64,000 nt of DNA from Intestinibacillus sp. Marseille-P6563 (GCF_900604335.1 NZ_UWOD01000001.1:994521-1058520); one strand, 5' to 3'; numbered from the stretch's first letter, positions 32,951 to 41,511 are shown. Notes: generated from the letters alone by a model not told the origin. Numbers and translations: made by a program.

Positions 32951-33731
32951 TGCTCAACACCTCCTTCGTCAATACTCGATAGGCATCAGCTACTTTGCCT
33001 TTCGGATCATGCTTGAAAATACTGGTTCCTTCTGCACTGATTTCTTCAGCACGAACCGAACGGGGAATATCTGTCTTATAAACTTTGAGTTTGCCACCAT
33101 AATTTTCCCGAATCAGATTACTGATGTCTTTGGAGTAATTCGTGCGGCTATCTACCATTGTCAGCAGAATGCCCTCAATTCGCAGCTTCGGATTGATTTG
33201 GCGGCGCACCTTATTGATAGTCTGTAAAAGCTGCTCCAAGCCTTTCGCAGGGAGATATGCCGCCTGAACTGGAATCAGTACGTTGTCTGCCGCAGCCAGT
33301 GCATTAACTGTAAGCATACCCAAAGAGGGCATACAGTCCAGAAGAATGAAATCATAGTTCTGTTTTACGGTATCCAGGTATTGCTTGAGAATAGTTTCTC
33401 GACTCATAGCATTAACCAACGATACCTCCAAACCGGATAACTCAATGTTGGCAGGCATCAAGTCAACACCTTCCGGATGATGCAGAATGCCTTCGCCAGG
33501 AGCAATAGGCTGCTCTGAAAGGATTTTCCCCATCATATCCGATAATGTTGGAGAAAGCTGATCAGGAACAGGATGACCGAGGCAAATAGTGAGCGATGCT
33601 TGTGGATCAGTGTCTACCAAAAGCACTTTTTTACCTTCCATTGCCAAACCAACCCCCAGATTCTCGCAGGTAGTTGTTTTTCCTGTTCCGCCTTTCTGGT
33701 TAACTACTGCCAGGACAGTTGCTTTTGCCAA
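32907..33731 (-). CDS. parA: ParA-family partition ATPase
   Basis: A protein of 274 residues with the deviant Walker A 'QKGGTGKTTTCENLG' (Lys at both key places), Walker A' 'VLLVDTDPQAS' and Walker B 'FILLDCMPSLGML'. It lacks an N-terminal DNA-binding extension, so it is a chromosome-type or type Ib ParA. It is cotranscribed with parB and follows repA on the minus strand, as in plasmids and conjugative elements of Firmicutes. Confidence 0.94.
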   Translation of the reverse strand: MAKATVLAVVNQKGGTGKTTTCENLGVGLAMEGKKVLLVDTDPQASLTICLGHPVPDQLSPTLSDMMGKILSEQPIAPGEGILHHPEGVDLMPANIELSGLEVSLVNAMSRETILKQYLDTVKQNYDFILLDCMPSLGMLTVNALAAADNVLIPVQAAYLPAKGLEQLLQTINKVRRQINPKLRIEGILLTMVDSRTNYSKDISNLIRENYGGKLKVYKTDIPRSVRAEEISAEGTSIFKHDPKGKVADAYRVLTKEVLSNAEKRRKHQLEQLR

Positions 33732-33785
33732 AATTCATCACCTTACCTTTCCTAATTGTTTCTCTCATTTCTATATCACCACCTT

Positions 33786-34673
33786 TCAAATTAAACCAGA
33801 AGCCATATCATGCCGCACATCGGCGTCAATTTTTATATCTATCGTGACTGGAGCATTATACAAAGCAGCAAGAGCATATTGTTTGGGGTTGCGGATTTTG
33901 GTTGTGTTGTCCTTAAAGCAGTCTAGTACATAGCGAATGTGCTCGGAATTTAACTTCATCAAACGACTTCGTACAACCTCAGCTGGCTTATCATCACTGG
34001 CTACCCGAATTAACTTTCGTTTGCTACATACGGTTTCAACCAATATTTCCAAAATGCTTTCCAGGACTTCTTTATCATAGGGAAATTCCCTGAAAAGATA
34101 GTCCATTTCAAGTTCTTCATAAAAATACTGATAGTAGCTCTGAAATTCCTCATCCTTTTCCACATCCCTTCCAGAAAAATCGGAAGATAGGATAGGATCA
34201 GTATCACTATACTCAGTATCTTTAATATCAGTATTATTACCTTGTGCTTTTGACAACTCTTGAAGTGTTTTATCGACAGTTCCAGAATTGTCCTTTTGAC
34301 AATTCAAGAATTGTCTTTCCACAGAGTTATCCACAAAGTTTTTTACATAGATATAATTGGGCTTCCCCAGTCCAATACGTTTGCGTTCGATCAAGCCACA
34401 TTTGTTTTCCAGCTCATGCAAGAGCTTTACTGCTTTTTTCTCTGCACATCCAAGTGCGCCTTTAATTTCTTCAATCGTGAATATGATGTAGACCCGACCA
34501 AGTTCATCCACCCATCCGTTTTTTGCCGATAAATTCATACGGTCAAGCATAATACCATAGAGCAGTTTTGCATCAGAAGATATATTCGAGAATTTTTCGT
34601 CTGTAAACAGAACTTTGGGAACCCGATAGAATGAAAATAGCTCTGCCTGCTGTCCGTAGAAATAATCATACAT
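33786..34673 (-). CDS. repA: RepA_N-type replication initiator with DUF6017 C-terminus
   Basis: A protein of 295 residues. Residues 1-110 match the RepA_N winged-helix domain ('FYRVPKVLFTDEKFSNISSDAKLLYGIMLDRM', 'TIEEIKGALGCAEKKAVKLLHEL'). The C-terminal part ('CSKRKLIRVASDDKPAEVV', 'LNSEHIRYVLDCFKDNT', 'AALYNAPVTID') is homologous to the end of the protein at 29989. GAGGAGCA precedes ATG. RepA_N proteins bind iterons, often within their own gene; ATTAGCA repeats lie about 500 bp upstream. The gene leads the repA-parA-parB set. Confidence 0.9.
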   Translation of the reverse strand: MYDYFYGQQAELFSFYRVPKVLFTDEKFSNISSDAKLLYGIMLDRMNLSAKNGWVDELGRVYIIFTIEEIKGALGCAEKKAVKLLHELENKCGLIERKRIGLGKPNYIYVKNFVDNSVERQFLNCQKDNSGTVDKTLQELSKAQGNNTDIKDTEYSDTDPILSSDFSGRDVEKDEEFQSYYQYFYEELEMDYLFREFPYDKEVLESILEILVETVCSKRKLIRVASDDKPAEVVRSRLMKLNSEHIRYVLDCFKDNTTKIRNPKQYALAALYNAPVTIDIKIDADVRHDMASGLI

Positions 34674-34797
34674 TGCTCCTCCTCACCGCCTTTTTCCTGA
34701 AGAATCTTTCTGTGCTTAGAGGAGCCATTTTAAGAGTGCCATCCCTGATACGATAAGGACAGCGAACAAGGATCATCGCCAGTAATCGCAACTTCAT
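34666..34797 (-). CDS. Small basic ORF overlapping repA start
   Basis: A 43-residue frame from ATG 34797 with a very good ribosome site (AAAGGGGTGATGGAAA). It overlaps the repA start codon by 8 bases. The product is basic with a hydrophobic start ('MKLRLLAMILVRCPYR'). It may be a leader peptide that couples translation of repA or a small protein in its own right. Confidence 0.45.
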   Translation of the reverse strand: MKLRLLAMILVRCPYRIRDGTLKMAPLSTERFFRKKAVRRSNV

Positions 34798-34803
34798 TTT
34801 CCA

Positions 34804-35028
34804 TCACCCCTTTCCGATGACCTCACGCAAGAGCTTTTTCGTACACCACCCAATGCAAGGCTGCGCTCGCCCATAAGGGCATCCATCGCAATCGCTTTTA
34901 AGTTTAGGCGGCGGTGAAATCCGATAGTAACAGTTTGCTTTGCCCAGGCTGCATCCTGTCCTTTTGTTTTTCCAGTAGTAGCAGTATCGACAGTCGCTTG
35001 GTTTATCAGCGGCATATTGTGTTTTCAT
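34804..35028 (-). CDS. Cysteine-rich small protein of the mobile element
   Basis: This 74-residue protein has eight cysteines arranged in short pairs (CRYC, CSLG, CYY, CDGCPYG, CIGWC), which suggests metal or Fe-S binding. AAAGGAGGTATTTGAATC precedes ATG. It opens the minus-strand run that leads into repA. Similar Cys-rich small proteins lie at this place in Clostridia elements, but no function is known to me. Confidence 0.6.
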   Translation of the reverse strand: MKTQYAADKPSDCRYCYYWKNKRTGCSLGKANCYYRISPPPKLKSDCDGCPYGRAQPCIGWCTKKLLREVIGKG

Positions 35029-35194
35029 GATTCAAATACCTCCTTTCCTCCAGTCGCTTCAGAAGCAGTCTGGAAACAAAAAAAGAGTGTCTATTCACTC
35101 CCTAATAAGGGAGAAATAAACACTCTATGTAAACGAAAAAATATTAGATTGTATTTGGCATAACGACGTAGGACACGCAACAGCCACCTTTTTA

Positions 35195-35278
35195 ATTAGC
35201 AAGGTTTTTTGCACCATTTTGGCTCTGATTAGCAGGAATGCCTTTCTGATTAGCAAAAACAGGCTTTTTCTTGCTAAT
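35195..35278. repeat. ATTAGCA repeats, right end (possible arm sites or origin)
   Basis: ATTAGCAAGG at 35195, ATTAGCAGG at 35228, ATTAGCAA at 35249 and an inverted copy TTGCTAAT at 35271. The motif matches the left-end repeats at 23125-23197. The gene-free stretch 35029-35446 holds these, an A-rich stretch, and the tRNA terminator. Confidence 0.55.
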
Positions 35279-35405
35279 GATTAGCTGGAAATTTTGTTTT
35301 TTCACCAGAGTTCGATGTCTGTTTGTGGTGCTACAAAAAATTTTTTTAAGTAATCACAGCTCTAAGATTAGATGCGGTGCTCATCTGCGACTGAAAACAA
35401 ATAAA

Positions 35406-35437
35406 GCCGAAAACCCTTGAAAATAAAGGCTTTCGGC
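35406..35437 (-). terminator. Terminator of tRNA-Arg
   Basis: GCCGAAA/TTTCGGC stem with a T-rich tail on the minus strand, directly after the tRNA. The partial tRNA at 22942 has a nearly identical terminator. Confidence 0.75.
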
Positions 35438-35446
35438 GTTATGAGC

Positions 35447-35523
35447 TGGCGTCCATAAGAGGATTTGAACCTCCGACCCCTCGCTTAGGAGGCGAGTGCT
35501 CTATCCAGCTGAGCTATATGGAC
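35447..35523 (-). tRNA. tRNA-Arg (anticodon CCT)
   Basis: A full cloverleaf can be drawn on the minus strand: acceptor GTCCATA/TATGGAC, D stem GCTC/GAGC, anticodon stem CTCGC/GCGAG around loop CTCCTAA, variable loop GGGTC, T arm with TTCAAAT, discriminator G and an encoded CCA (35447-35449). Anticodon CCU reads AGG. The mobile region lies immediately past its 3' end, so this is the likely integration site. Confidence 0.93.
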
Positions 35524-35570
35524 GTGTCTAATATATGATTATAGCCCGACCAAAGTCGAACTGCAATCCC

Positions 35571-35800
35571 TTATTCAATTTTATCCAGTTGAGCGTTATA
35601 ACATGACCTTAGGAGGCGGACCCTCTATCCTGGTGAGGTACGGGGGCATATACAGAAATTATTCAATTTTACAAGGCTCCGGGATTCGAACGGTTCGATT
35701 GTTAGGAGGCGACCGCTCTATCCAACTGAGCTACGGGGGCTTATACAGAAAATATTCAATTTTGCAGGGCTCCAGGATTCGATGTTAGGAGACAGGCCCT
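35571..35800 (-). repeat. Tandem decayed tRNA-Arg-like copies
   Basis: Three units with period about 90 bp share TTATTCAATTTT (35571, 35659, about 35752), a tRNA-like body with TTAGGAGGCG or TTAGGAGACA (anticodon-loop region), D-arm remnants and GTACGGGGGC or CTACGGGGGC. The middle unit keeps a good D arm and CTCCTAA loop, but its anticodon stem, T arm and acceptor no longer pair, so it is not a working tRNA. The rest of 35801-36308 holds no gene I can support, only AT-rich upstream sequence of the decarboxylase operon. Confidence 0.65.
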
Positions 35801-36308
35801 TTATCGCAGAGAATTTTCACGGCATGTTCTGGAAATATTTTGCCATCCATGTTATTTCTGTTTACAACATTCTGCGGGTTTTACTCTTTCAAGTTGCTTT
35901 CATCTGGAACGTATGGAATTTTTATGTATTTCCGAAAGGGTCCGCACAAAATTTTTCCGTAGAAATTATCAAAATATACAATGCTTTGTTTTTTTAGGCA
36001 ATATGTAACCACAGTATTTTTAATCATATCGTATTCTGATTCAAAAGTCAACCTATTGTCCTAATCTTACAAAAACTTCAGATAAACTTGTCCTTTTTCT
36101 ACCGTGTACCATCGAATTCCTTGCCGTTTTTTACGTGTTTTTATCCATGTAATTCAAAAATAATCGCAAGATTCTTGTGAAGATATCATAAAAAAAGATG
36201 AAATAGTTATTTCCTATGACCGATTCCTATGTTATGATAAAGTTAGTTCATTTTGGTCGTTTTCTTCGGCCATTCGAATAATTATGCTGTAAAGGGAAGT
36301 GAACAGCG

Positions 36309-37688
36309 ATGAAAATTCATTTTACCGAAACCGTCTTGCGCGATGCAAACCAGTCGCTCATGGCGACACGGTTGCGTATGCAGGATTTTACAGACATCCT
36401 GGATACCATCGATCAAGCCGGTTACCACTCCATTGAATGCTGGGGCGGCGCAACATTTGATTCATGTTTGCGTTACCTGAGCGAAGATCCGTGGGAACGT
36501 CTGCGCACCATTAAAAAGCATATGAAGAATACCAAGCTTCAAATGTTGCTGCGCGGCCAGAACCTGCTCGGATATCACCATTATTCGGACGATATGGTGC
36601 GCCGGTTCGTGCGCGCATCGATCGAAAATGGCATGGATATCATTCGTATCTTCGATGCACTCAATGACTTGCGCAACATCCGTACGGCGGTCGATGAATG
36701 TCTGAAAGCCGGCGGTCATGCACAGGGCACGATTTGTTACACCCTCTCCCCAATTCACAATCTGGAGATGTATGTGGGACTGGGCAAGGAAATCGAAGCC
36801 ATGGGCTGTCAATCGTTGTGCATTAAGGATATGGCGGGCATTATGAGTCCCAAGGAATGCTTTGATCTGGTCACCGAGCTGAAAAAACAGGTCAAGATTC
36901 CGATCTATGTCCACACCCATCAGACGACCGGGTTGGGCTTTATGACCTATCTCAAGGCTGCCGAAGCCGGAGCAGACGGCATTGACTGTGCGATCTCCGC
37001 CTTCGCCGGTGGTACCAGCCAGCCGGCAACCGAAACCATGGCCTATACCCTGTCCCAGATGGGCTTTGATTGCGGCGTTGATTCCAAGGTGCTCAAAAAA
37101 ATCAATGACTTCTTCCTGCCAGAAGAACGGGAATTCATTGAAAACGGTACCTTCGATCCTTCGGTGCTGGCGGTCAAGGCCGACGCCCTGGTCTATCAGA
37201 TTCCGGGCGGCATGCTGTCCAACCTGATGGCGCAGCTCAAGGCACAGGGCGCTCTCGACCGACTGGATGAAGTGTTGGAAGAGACTCCCCGCGTCCGTGC
37301 AGACCTCGGCTATCCGCCGCTGGTCACCCCCCTCTCGCAGATGGTTGGTGTCCAGGCGACGGTCAATGTCCTGGTCGGTGAACGGTACAAAAACATCGGT
37401 AAGGAAATCAAGGCGTATATCAAGGGCGAATACGGCAAGGCGCCCGGCCCGATCGATCCGGACCTGATGAAAAAAGTTCTGGGCGATGAGCCGCCGTTTA
37501 CCGGCCGCTATGCCGAAACGCTGGAGCCTGAGTTTGAAAAAGCCAAGGCCGAACTGGGCAATCGTGCAGAATCTGATCTGGATGTTTTGTCCTATATCTG
37601 TTTCCCGCAGCAGGCGCTGCACTTCTTTGAAGAGCGCGAACTGAAAAAAGCGCTCGTCGCAACGTATACCATCGAGGAGGTAAAGTAA
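36309..37688 (+). CDS. oadA: Oxaloacetate decarboxylase alpha-type carboxyltransferase subunit
   Basis: A protein of 459 residues with the carboxyltransferase TIM barrel: 'TETVLRDANQSLMATR', 'LRGQNLLGY', 'RIFDALND', 'LCIKDMAG' (carboxylated Lys region), 'HTHQTTG' (metal ligands) and 'GGTSQPATE'. The C-terminal conserved PYC/OADA domain is present, but the biotin domain is encoded separately at 38041. The enzyme moves carboxylate from oxaloacetate (or a related acid) to biotin. AAAGGGAAGTGAACAGCG precedes ATG. First gene of a four-gene operon for a membrane Na+-pumping decarboxylase. Confidence 0.9.
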   Translation: MKIHFTETVLRDANQSLMATRLRMQDFTDILDTIDQAGYHSIECWGGATFDSCLRYLSEDPWERLRTIKKHMKNTKLQMLLRGQNLLGYHHYSDDMVRRFVRASIENGMDIIRIFDALNDLRNIRTAVDECLKAGGHAQGTICYTLSPIHNLEMYVGLGKEIEAMGCQSLCIKDMAGIMSPKECFDLVTELKKQVKIPIYVHTHQTTGLGFMTYLKAAEAGADGIDCAISAFAGGTSQPATETMAYTLSQMGFDCGVDSKVLKKINDFFLPEEREFIENGTFDPSVLAVKADALVYQIPGGMLSNLMAQLKAQGALDRLDEVLEETPRVRADLGYPPLVTPLSQMVGVQATVNVLVGERYKNIGKEIKAYIKGEYGKAPGPIDPDLMKKVLGDEPPFTGRYAETLEPEFEKAKAELGNRAESDLDVLSYICFPQQALHFFEERELKKALVATYTIEEVK

Positions 37689-37689
37689 G

Positions 37690-38022
37690 ATGGGCAATCT
37701 TTCTGGCGGCGCATTTCTGGTCGCCCTCTCTGGTATCGTGATCGTTTTCATGATGTTGGCCATCCTGTGTTTGATGATCCCGGTGATTTCCAAGATCGTG
37801 CAATCCGTCCAGCGGCCTGTTGTCCGCGAACGGGTGGCAACCACGCAGAAGGCCGCGTCCGCAGCTGCACCGGCTCCCGCTCCGGCAGTGACCGCGGTTT
37901 CGGGCGATGTCAAGCTGATCGACGTGGATGAGAAAACAGCCGCTTGTATCATGGCGATCGTCAGCCATGAAACCGGCATTCCGCTTTCCGAACTGATCTT
38001 TAAGACCATCAAGGCGCTCTAA
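37690..38022 (+). CDS. Sodium-pump decarboxylase gamma subunit (OadG-like)
   Basis: A protein of 110 residues with one N-terminal membrane segment ('GAFLVALSGIVIVFMMLAILCLMIPVI'-like, residues about 7-33), an Ala/Pro-rich linker and a short soluble C-terminus ('AACIMAIVSHETGIPLSELIFK'). This is the layout of gamma/delta subunits that anchor the carboxyltransferase and biotin carrier to the membrane. It starts 1 bp after the alpha gene. Confidence 0.8.
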   Translation: MGNLSGGAFLVALSGIVIVFMMLAILCLMIPVISKIVQSVQRPVVRERVATTQKAASAAAPAPAPAVTAVSGDVKLIDVDEKTAACIMAIVSHETGIPLSELIFKTIKAL

Positions 38023-38040
38023 CGCAGGGGGAACCAAATT

Positions 38041-38424
38041 ATGAAATATGTTGTTACACTCAATGGAAAAAAATATGAAGTTGAAGTAGAAAAAGGGCAG
38101 GCAACCGCGGTTTACGCCGGACAGGCAACCGCTCCGGCTCCGGCAGCTGCTCCGGCCGCACCGGCGGCAGCTCCTGCTCCCGCTCCGGCTGCCGCTGCAC
38201 CCGCAGGGGCTGGCGATCCGGTTGCAGCACCGATGCCTGGCACCATCCTGGACGTTCGCTGCTCCAATGGGCAGACGGTCAAGAAGGGTGACGTTCTGTT
38301 CATCCTGGAAGCCATGAAAATGGAAAATGAAATTTTTGCACCCAAGAACGGTACCATCACCTCGGTCATGGCAAGCAAGGGGGCAGCGGTCGACACAGGC
38401 ACCGTCCTGTGCACGCTGGCATAA
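38041..38424 (+). CDS. Biotin carboxyl carrier subunit
   Basis: A protein of 127 residues. A short N-terminal strand region is followed by a long Ala/Pro hinge (about 27-60) and a biotinyl domain with 'EAMKMENEI'; the lysine near residue 93 should carry biotin. The flexible hinge lets biotin swing between alpha (carboxylation) and beta (decarboxylation). AGGGGGAACCAAATT precedes ATG. Confidence 0.9.
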   Translation: MKYVVTLNGKKYEVEVEKGQATAVYAGQATAPAPAAAPAAPAAAPAPAPAAAAPAGAGDPVAAPMPGTILDVRCSNGQTVKKGDVLFILEAMKMENEIFAPKNGTITSVMASKGAAVDTGTVLCTLA

Positions 38425-38439
38425 AGGGGGCTTATCACC

Positions 38440-39609
38440 ATGAATGATTTCTCCTTTTTTGGCACCTTGCAACGCATCTTGGAAGAATCCGGCTTTGCGG
38501 CCTTTTTGTCTGACCCGCGCAGCCTGATCATGATCGTTGTCGCCTGTGTCCTGCTGTATTTGGGCATCGGCAAAAAATTCGAACCTCTGCTGCTCGTACC
38601 GATTGCATTCGGCATCCTGCTGGCGAACTTCCCGCTCACCGGCCTGCTCAATGCACCGGCTATCGCAGCCGACGGTGCGGTTACCAGCCCCGGTTTTCTG
38701 TGGGTCATCTATCAGGGCGTACAACACGCCATTTATCCGTCCATCATCTTCCTGGGCATCGGTGCGATGACCGACTTTGGTCCGCTGATCGCCCGCCCCT
38801 CTTCGCTGCTGCTGGGCGCAGCCGCACAGTTTGGTATCTTTACCGCCTTCCTGCTGGCACTGGCTCTGGGCTTTGACCCGGCGGTTGCGGCAGCGATTGG
38901 TGTTATCGGCGGCGCAGACGGCCCGACGGCCATCCTGACCGCTTCCAAGCTGGCAGCCGATTATCTACCGGCCATCGCCATTGCAGCGTATTCCTACATG
39001 GCGCTGATTCCGCTCATCCAGCCGCCGCTCATGCGTCTGATGACCACGCCCAAGGAACGCGAAGTCAAGATGGAGCAGCTCCGCCCGGTTTCCAAAGTCG
39101 AGAAGATCGTTTTCCCGATCGCGGTTGCTGTGTTTGTCATCCTGCTGCTGCCGGATACCGCTCCGCTGATCGGTATGCTCATGCTGGGCAACCTGTTCCG
39201 CGAATGCGGCGTGACCGAGCGCTTGTCCGATACTGCACAGAACGCTCTGTGTAATATCATAACCATCTTCCTGGGTCTGTCGGTCGGCTGCAAAGCCACA
39301 GCGACCACCTTCCTGACCTGGGATACCATCAAGATCATCATTCTGGGTCTGCTCGCCTTCATGCTGTCTACGGTCGGCGGCCTGCTGTTCGGCAAGGTTA
39401 TGTACCGGCTGTCAGGCGGCAAGATCAACCCGCTCATCGGTTCGGCCGGTGTATCGGCGGTGCCGATGGCCGCGCGCGTATCGCAGGTCGAAGGACAAAA
39501 GGCCAATCCGGCCAACTTCCTGCTCATGCACGCCATGGGTCCGAACGTTGCCGGTGTTATCGGCTCTGCGGTTGCCGCAGGCTTTATGATCAAGGTATTT
39601 GGCGGCTGA
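38440..39609 (+). CDS. oadB: Sodium ion-translocating decarboxylase beta subunit
   Basis: A membrane protein of 389 residues with about nine to eleven segments. It contains the family motif 'GGADGPTAI' with the aspartate needed for Na+ transport and the C-terminal '[36 protein letters not shown]'-type end (short parts recognised). It decarboxylates carboxy-biotin and exports sodium, so the operon conserves energy during organic acid fermentation. The acid could be oxaloacetate, methylmalonyl-CoA or glutaconyl-CoA; the alpha subunit type favours oxaloacetate. Confidence 0.92.
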   Translation: MNDFSFFGTLQRILEESGFAAFLSDPRSLIMIVVACVLLYLGIGKKFEPLLLVPIAFGILLANFPLTGLLNAPAIAADGAVTSPGFLWVIYQGVQHAIYPSIIFLGIGAMTDFGPLIARPSSLLLGAAAQFGIFTAFLLALALGFDPAVAAAIGVIGGADGPTAILTASKLAADYLPAIAIAAYSYMALIPLIQPPLMRLMTTPKEREVKMEQLRPVSKVEKIVFPIAVAVFVILLLPDTAPLIGMLMLGNLFRECGVTERLSDTAQNALCNIITIFLGLSVGCKATATTFLTWDTIKIIILGLLAFMLSTVGGLLFGKVMYRLSGGKINPLIGSAGVSAVPMAARVSQVEGQKANPANFLLMHAMGPNVAGVIGSAVAAGFMIKVFGG

Positions 39610-39664
39610 TACGCCGTATGTTGCAACCTGCTGGGACATGTTCCTGGCAGGTTGTCTTATTGCA

Positions 39665-39699
39665 GAAAAGCGGCGGCCTTGCTCGGGCCGCCGCTTTTC
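39665..39699 (+). terminator. Intrinsic terminator of the decarboxylase operon
   Basis: GAAAAGCGGCGGCC pairs with GGCCGCCGCTTTTC around a 7-nt loop. A second hairpin (CAACCTG/CAGGTTG) lies just before it. The region after it up to 40095 includes an unusual purine-rich tract and no convincing gene. Confidence 0.9.
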
Positions 39700-39708
39700 C
39701 ATCAGGGG

Positions 39709-39855
39709 GTTAAAACCAAAAGAAAAAAGAAAAGGGGAAATGTAAGATATGTTCAAAAGAGAAAAAGGGGGGATGAAGCAGCGGAAGGTCTGCCAAGGGG
39801 GGAAAGGCGTTTTACCCTTCCGCGCTTCAGAAAAAAGGGGGAAATAGGGGGTTAG
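39709..39855 (+). other. Purine-rich tract with repeated GGGG/AAAA blocks
   Basis: The plus strand here is mostly G and A, with many GGGG runs (for example around 39766, 39796, 39836) separated by A runs. It contains a 32-codon frame from 39750 that I do not trust as a gene. Such a tract could form a G-quadruplex or triplex. Function unknown. Confidence 0.4.
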
Positions 39856-40095
39856 GGGTAAAATAGAATGTGCGGTACGTTGTATACCTCTTCTGCTTTA
39901 CGAGTACAGTATACCATCGACTTGCCTTCCAATTATGAACATACTATGAATGGACTGTGAAACAATTTTAAAATTGGATTTTCGTCCGTTTCCCCCCTTT
40001 GCCCTTGTGTTTCCCCGGCGTTTGTGTTACCCTTAATTTGGTGGACGCCGGCGGCGCTGCGTCCCAAAATTTCCGAATAAAGCGAGGTTTTTCCC

Positions 40096-41430
40096 ATGAA
40101 GCATGCCCTTTTTCGTCCTTTGGGCACGTTATTTTGCTCGGCTCTGCTGCTCGGTGCATTGAGCATTCCGGCCCAGGCGGCAAACAACATCACCGTGAAA
40201 GTCGACGATCAGACGGTCGCATTTACCGACGCTTATCCCCTTCTACGGGATGACCGGACCTATGTTCCCTTCCGCGCCATCTTTGAAGAGATGGATGCTG
40301 CAGTCACCTGGGACAATGCGACCCAGACGGTCACCGCCACGCGGGACGGCCGAGATGTCCGCTTCCAGATCGGCAAGACCGATGTGACCATTACCGAAGA
40401 TGGGCAGACTCAGACGATCTCGACCGATGCCGCTCCCTTTATCGAGGGCAGCCGGACCTATGTCCCCATTCGCTTTGCTTCCGAGGCCTTTGGCGCCTGT
40501 GTCGATTGGGTACAGTCCAGCCAGACGGTGCTGATCGTGGACGTGGCGGCCCTGGCGGATGATGCCTATGCCGCGTCGTTTGGCCGCATGGACCAATACC
40601 TGGACTTTACGGCATCCGATACTGCCCAGGCGGTCCAGGGTGATTTCTCGTTTGATATGCAATACAAAGCCGCGATGGGTGACCTGCCGGTGCAACTGAC
40701 AGGCACGGTTTCCGGTTCGTCGAATGCCGATGCTTCCGAACTGGCCGGTCAGGTGCAGGCCGATGTGACCGCCTTGCGCGAAGCCATTGAAAAAAATGAA
40801 GGCGCGGACGTGATCGACAGCGAAATCGAATCGCTGCTGCAAAGTCTGGCCAACACCTCGTATCAGGTGATTTTCAGCCGTGCCGACCGCACGCTGTATC
40901 TGTCGGGTGCGCTGATGACCGAACTTGGCGCGGCATCCGACGGCTGGATGGCTTTCCCCTTTGATACGTTTGCCGGACAGGCGGGCGGCGATCTGCTGGC
41001 CGCGCCGGCACAGGAGCATTTTGCCGACGTTATCGCCAGCCAGGCGCAGCAACTGGACCTGGAAGGCGCCCCCAATGCCACCGTACAGACCGTGCGTACC
41101 TTCCTGGAACAGGCCAAGGCCACCTATGGCGATACCGCTTTCCAAACTTCGGGCAATCAGGCCGTGCTGTCGACGGGCAGCTACCGCATCACGCTGACCT
41201 ATGATGCAGCAAACACGGTCGAACGGGCCCAGGTTTCCGGACAAGCCCAGGCCGATGGTACAACTTATGGCATGGAAATCGACCAGACAGCAAGCGGCTC
41301 GACCCTGACGCTGACCGTACAGGGCGGCTCCACCTCCGACCTGTCGATGAAAATTACGCTGACCCAGGCCGACGGCGGCAAGACCCCTGTGTCCCGGCCG
41401 TCTGGTTCGGTCACCACCTGGACGAACTAA
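40096..41430 (+). CDS. Secreted protein with copper-amine-oxidase N-terminal-like domain
   Basis: A protein of 444 residues with a signal peptide (positive start, hydrophobic core, 'AQA-A' cleavage near residue 29). Residues 30-150 form the Cu_amine_oxidN1 type domain ('RTYVPFRAIFEEMDAAVTWD', 'RTYVPIRFASEAFGACVDW'), which despite the name is a cell-envelope domain common in Clostridia. The remaining 290 residues are a repetitive, strand-rich region with no recognised enzyme. Probably wall-associated. It stands alone with its own terminator. Confidence 0.8.
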   Translation: MKHALFRPLGTLFCSALLLGALSIPAQAANNITVKVDDQTVAFTDAYPLLRDDRTYVPFRAIFEEMDAAVTWDNATQTVTATRDGRDVRFQIGKTDVTITEDGQTQTISTDAAPFIEGSRTYVPIRFASEAFGACVDWVQSSQTVLIVDVAALADDAYAASFGRMDQYLDFTASDTAQAVQGDFSFDMQYKAAMGDLPVQLTGTVSGSSNADASELAGQVQADVTALREAIEKNEGADVIDSEIESLLQSLANTSYQVIFSRADRTLYLSGALMTELGAASDGWMAFPFDTFAGQAGGDLLAAPAQEHFADVIASQAQQLDLEGAPNATVQTVRTFLEQAKATYGDTAFQTSGNQAVLSTGSYRITLTYDAANTVERAQVSGQAQADGTTYGMEIDQTASGSTLTLTVQGGSTSDLSMKITLTQADGGKTPVSRPSGSVTTWTN

Positions 41431-41435
41431 AAACA

Positions 41436-41463
41436 GCCTCTGCTTTCTTTGGACGGCAGAGGC
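41436..41463 (+). terminator. Terminator of the secreted-protein gene
   Basis: GCCTCTGC/GCAGAGGC stem followed by TTTCTTTTT. Confidence 0.85.
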
Positions 41464-41476
41464 TTTCTTTTTGCAT

Positions 41477-41510
41477 AAAAAAGCGGCAGGTTTCGACCTG
41501 CCGCTTTTTT
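41477..41510. terminator. Bidirectional terminator between convergent genes
   Basis: GCGGCAGGT/ACCTGCCGC stem with A6 before and T6 after. It serves the AraC-type gene on the minus strand and can back up the plus-strand terminator. Confidence 0.88.
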
Positions 41511-41511
41511 C

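Noticed and set aside
22901-35523. A complete, self-transmissible conjugative element
   Set aside because: No integrase or relaxase is seen, the coupling protein is truncated and no transfer operon is present.
35571-35800. Repeats considered as a CRISPR array
   Set aside because: Units are diverged tRNA-like sequences of about 90 bp without constant repeats and variable spacers, and no cas gene is nearby.
36462-38012. 516-codon open frame on the minus strand opposite oadA/oadG
   Set aside because: It is a GC-rich antisense shadow of well-recognised genes, has no ribosome site and shows no protein family features.
39750-39848. 32-codon frame in the purine-rich tract
   Set aside because: The composition is dominated by the repeat-like purine tract, and the product has no folding or family features.
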